54,003 nt of DNA from Enterococcus sp. BWB1-3. GTDB taxonomy: Bacteria > Bacillota > Bacilli > Lactobacillales > Enterococcaceae. Below the pieces are notes generated by a model. The model did no database searches, was not told where the DNA came from, and saw only the letters and a list, made by a program, of their open reading frames with translations. The stretch covers positions 1-54,003 of the forward strand of contig NZ_JADOEP010000027.1 in NCBI RefSeq assembly GCF_016745275.1, in the 5' to 3' direction. Shown here in pieces: positions 53,904-54,003 of this stretch. The number at the start of each line of letters is the position of its first letter. The first letter of the stretch is position 1. Position numbers and translations under genes: made by a program.

Positions 53904-54003
53904 CCCCCAGCTATGCTGGGGGTTCTTGAGAGCTTCCAGCGTGGTAGTAAAAAAGCCTCCTAAACTGATAAGATGAAGTTGGTTTCCCGACCACCACATC
54001 AAA
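53904..54003 (+). mobile_element. Probable left end of an IS200/IS605-type element, cut by the window edge
   Basis: AACCCCCAGC (53904-53913) and GCTGGGGGTT (53917-53926) form a perfect 10-bp stem with a 3-nt loop. IS200-type elements start with such a hairpin a short distance before tnpA, and the bases up to 54003 carry no gene of their own. The transposase would lie just beyond the window, so this remains unproven. Confidence 0.45.

Overview
Organism. The window is AT-rich, with strong AGGAGG-type ribosome binding sites, frequent TTG and GTG starts, a Phe T-box, rexB-rexA (AddAB type), an RNase PH-RdgB fusion, the delta subunit of RNA polymerase and a Firmicutes type VIIb secretion locus. 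Together these point to a low-GC Firmicute of the order Lactobacillales, most likely an Enterococcus or close relative. The species cannot be fixed from the sequence alone. Region 1 (1-5073) is an accessory island. It holds the 3' end of a large polymorphic toxin gene with a candidate immunity gene, then at least two orphan toxin-tip/immunity modules. Both orphan tips start with the same Ser-Pro-Glu-Lys-Ala-Ser-Gly-Ala junction. The modules are separated by three copies of a roughly 100-bp repeat made of consecutive hairpins. An IS110-family element sits between modules two and three. This is the most unusual part of the window. Region 2 (5079-7021) carries a membrane-anchored protein with a Gln/Asn/Tyr/Asp-rich tail, a long non-coding stretch with an unassigned terminator, and a type I signal peptidase. 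Region 3 (7423-25694) is housekeeping: rexB-rexA DNA repair nuclease/helicase, an HxlR regulator with a palindrome in its promoter, T-box-controlled pheS-pheT, a four-gene polar amino acid ABC transporter on the minus strand, racE, the rph-rdgB fusion and a YfcE-type phosphodiesterase. Region 4 (25695-29220) holds a CBS-domain protein, dapH and an acetyl-diaminopimelate deacetylase (the acetyl branch of lysine/diaminopimelate synthesis). It lies between two inverted copies of a mosaic intergenic repeat, one of which contains a perfect 33-bp tandem repeat. Region 5 (29231-31461) has an MscS channel and ilvE with a CodY-like box. Region 6 (31668-41845) is the complete T7SSb core: esxA, esaA, essA, esaB, essB, essC, tightly packed with overlapping or adjoining genes. 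essC has no canonical start codon at its homologous N-terminus and probably starts at AUA directly after the essB stop. No effector genes lie beside this core; the toxin modules at the left edge, about 26 kb away, are plausible substrates. Region 7 (42113-49350) is mixed metabolism: an aldo/keto reductase, a class I glutamine-amidotransferase-like hydrolase, a glyoxalase, a NUDIX hydrolase, and a minus-strand run of zinc-ribbon protein, LipL-type lipoyl/octanoyl transferase, HD-domain phosphohydrolase and HAD phosphatase. Region 8 (49729-53824) has the E1 alpha and beta subunits of a 2-oxo acid or acetoin dehydrogenase followed directly by a SorC-family regulator with no E2 or E3, then a DUF1934 protein and rpoE (delta). 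The right edge looks like the start of an IS200/IS605-type element. No rRNA, tRNA or CRISPR array was recognised.
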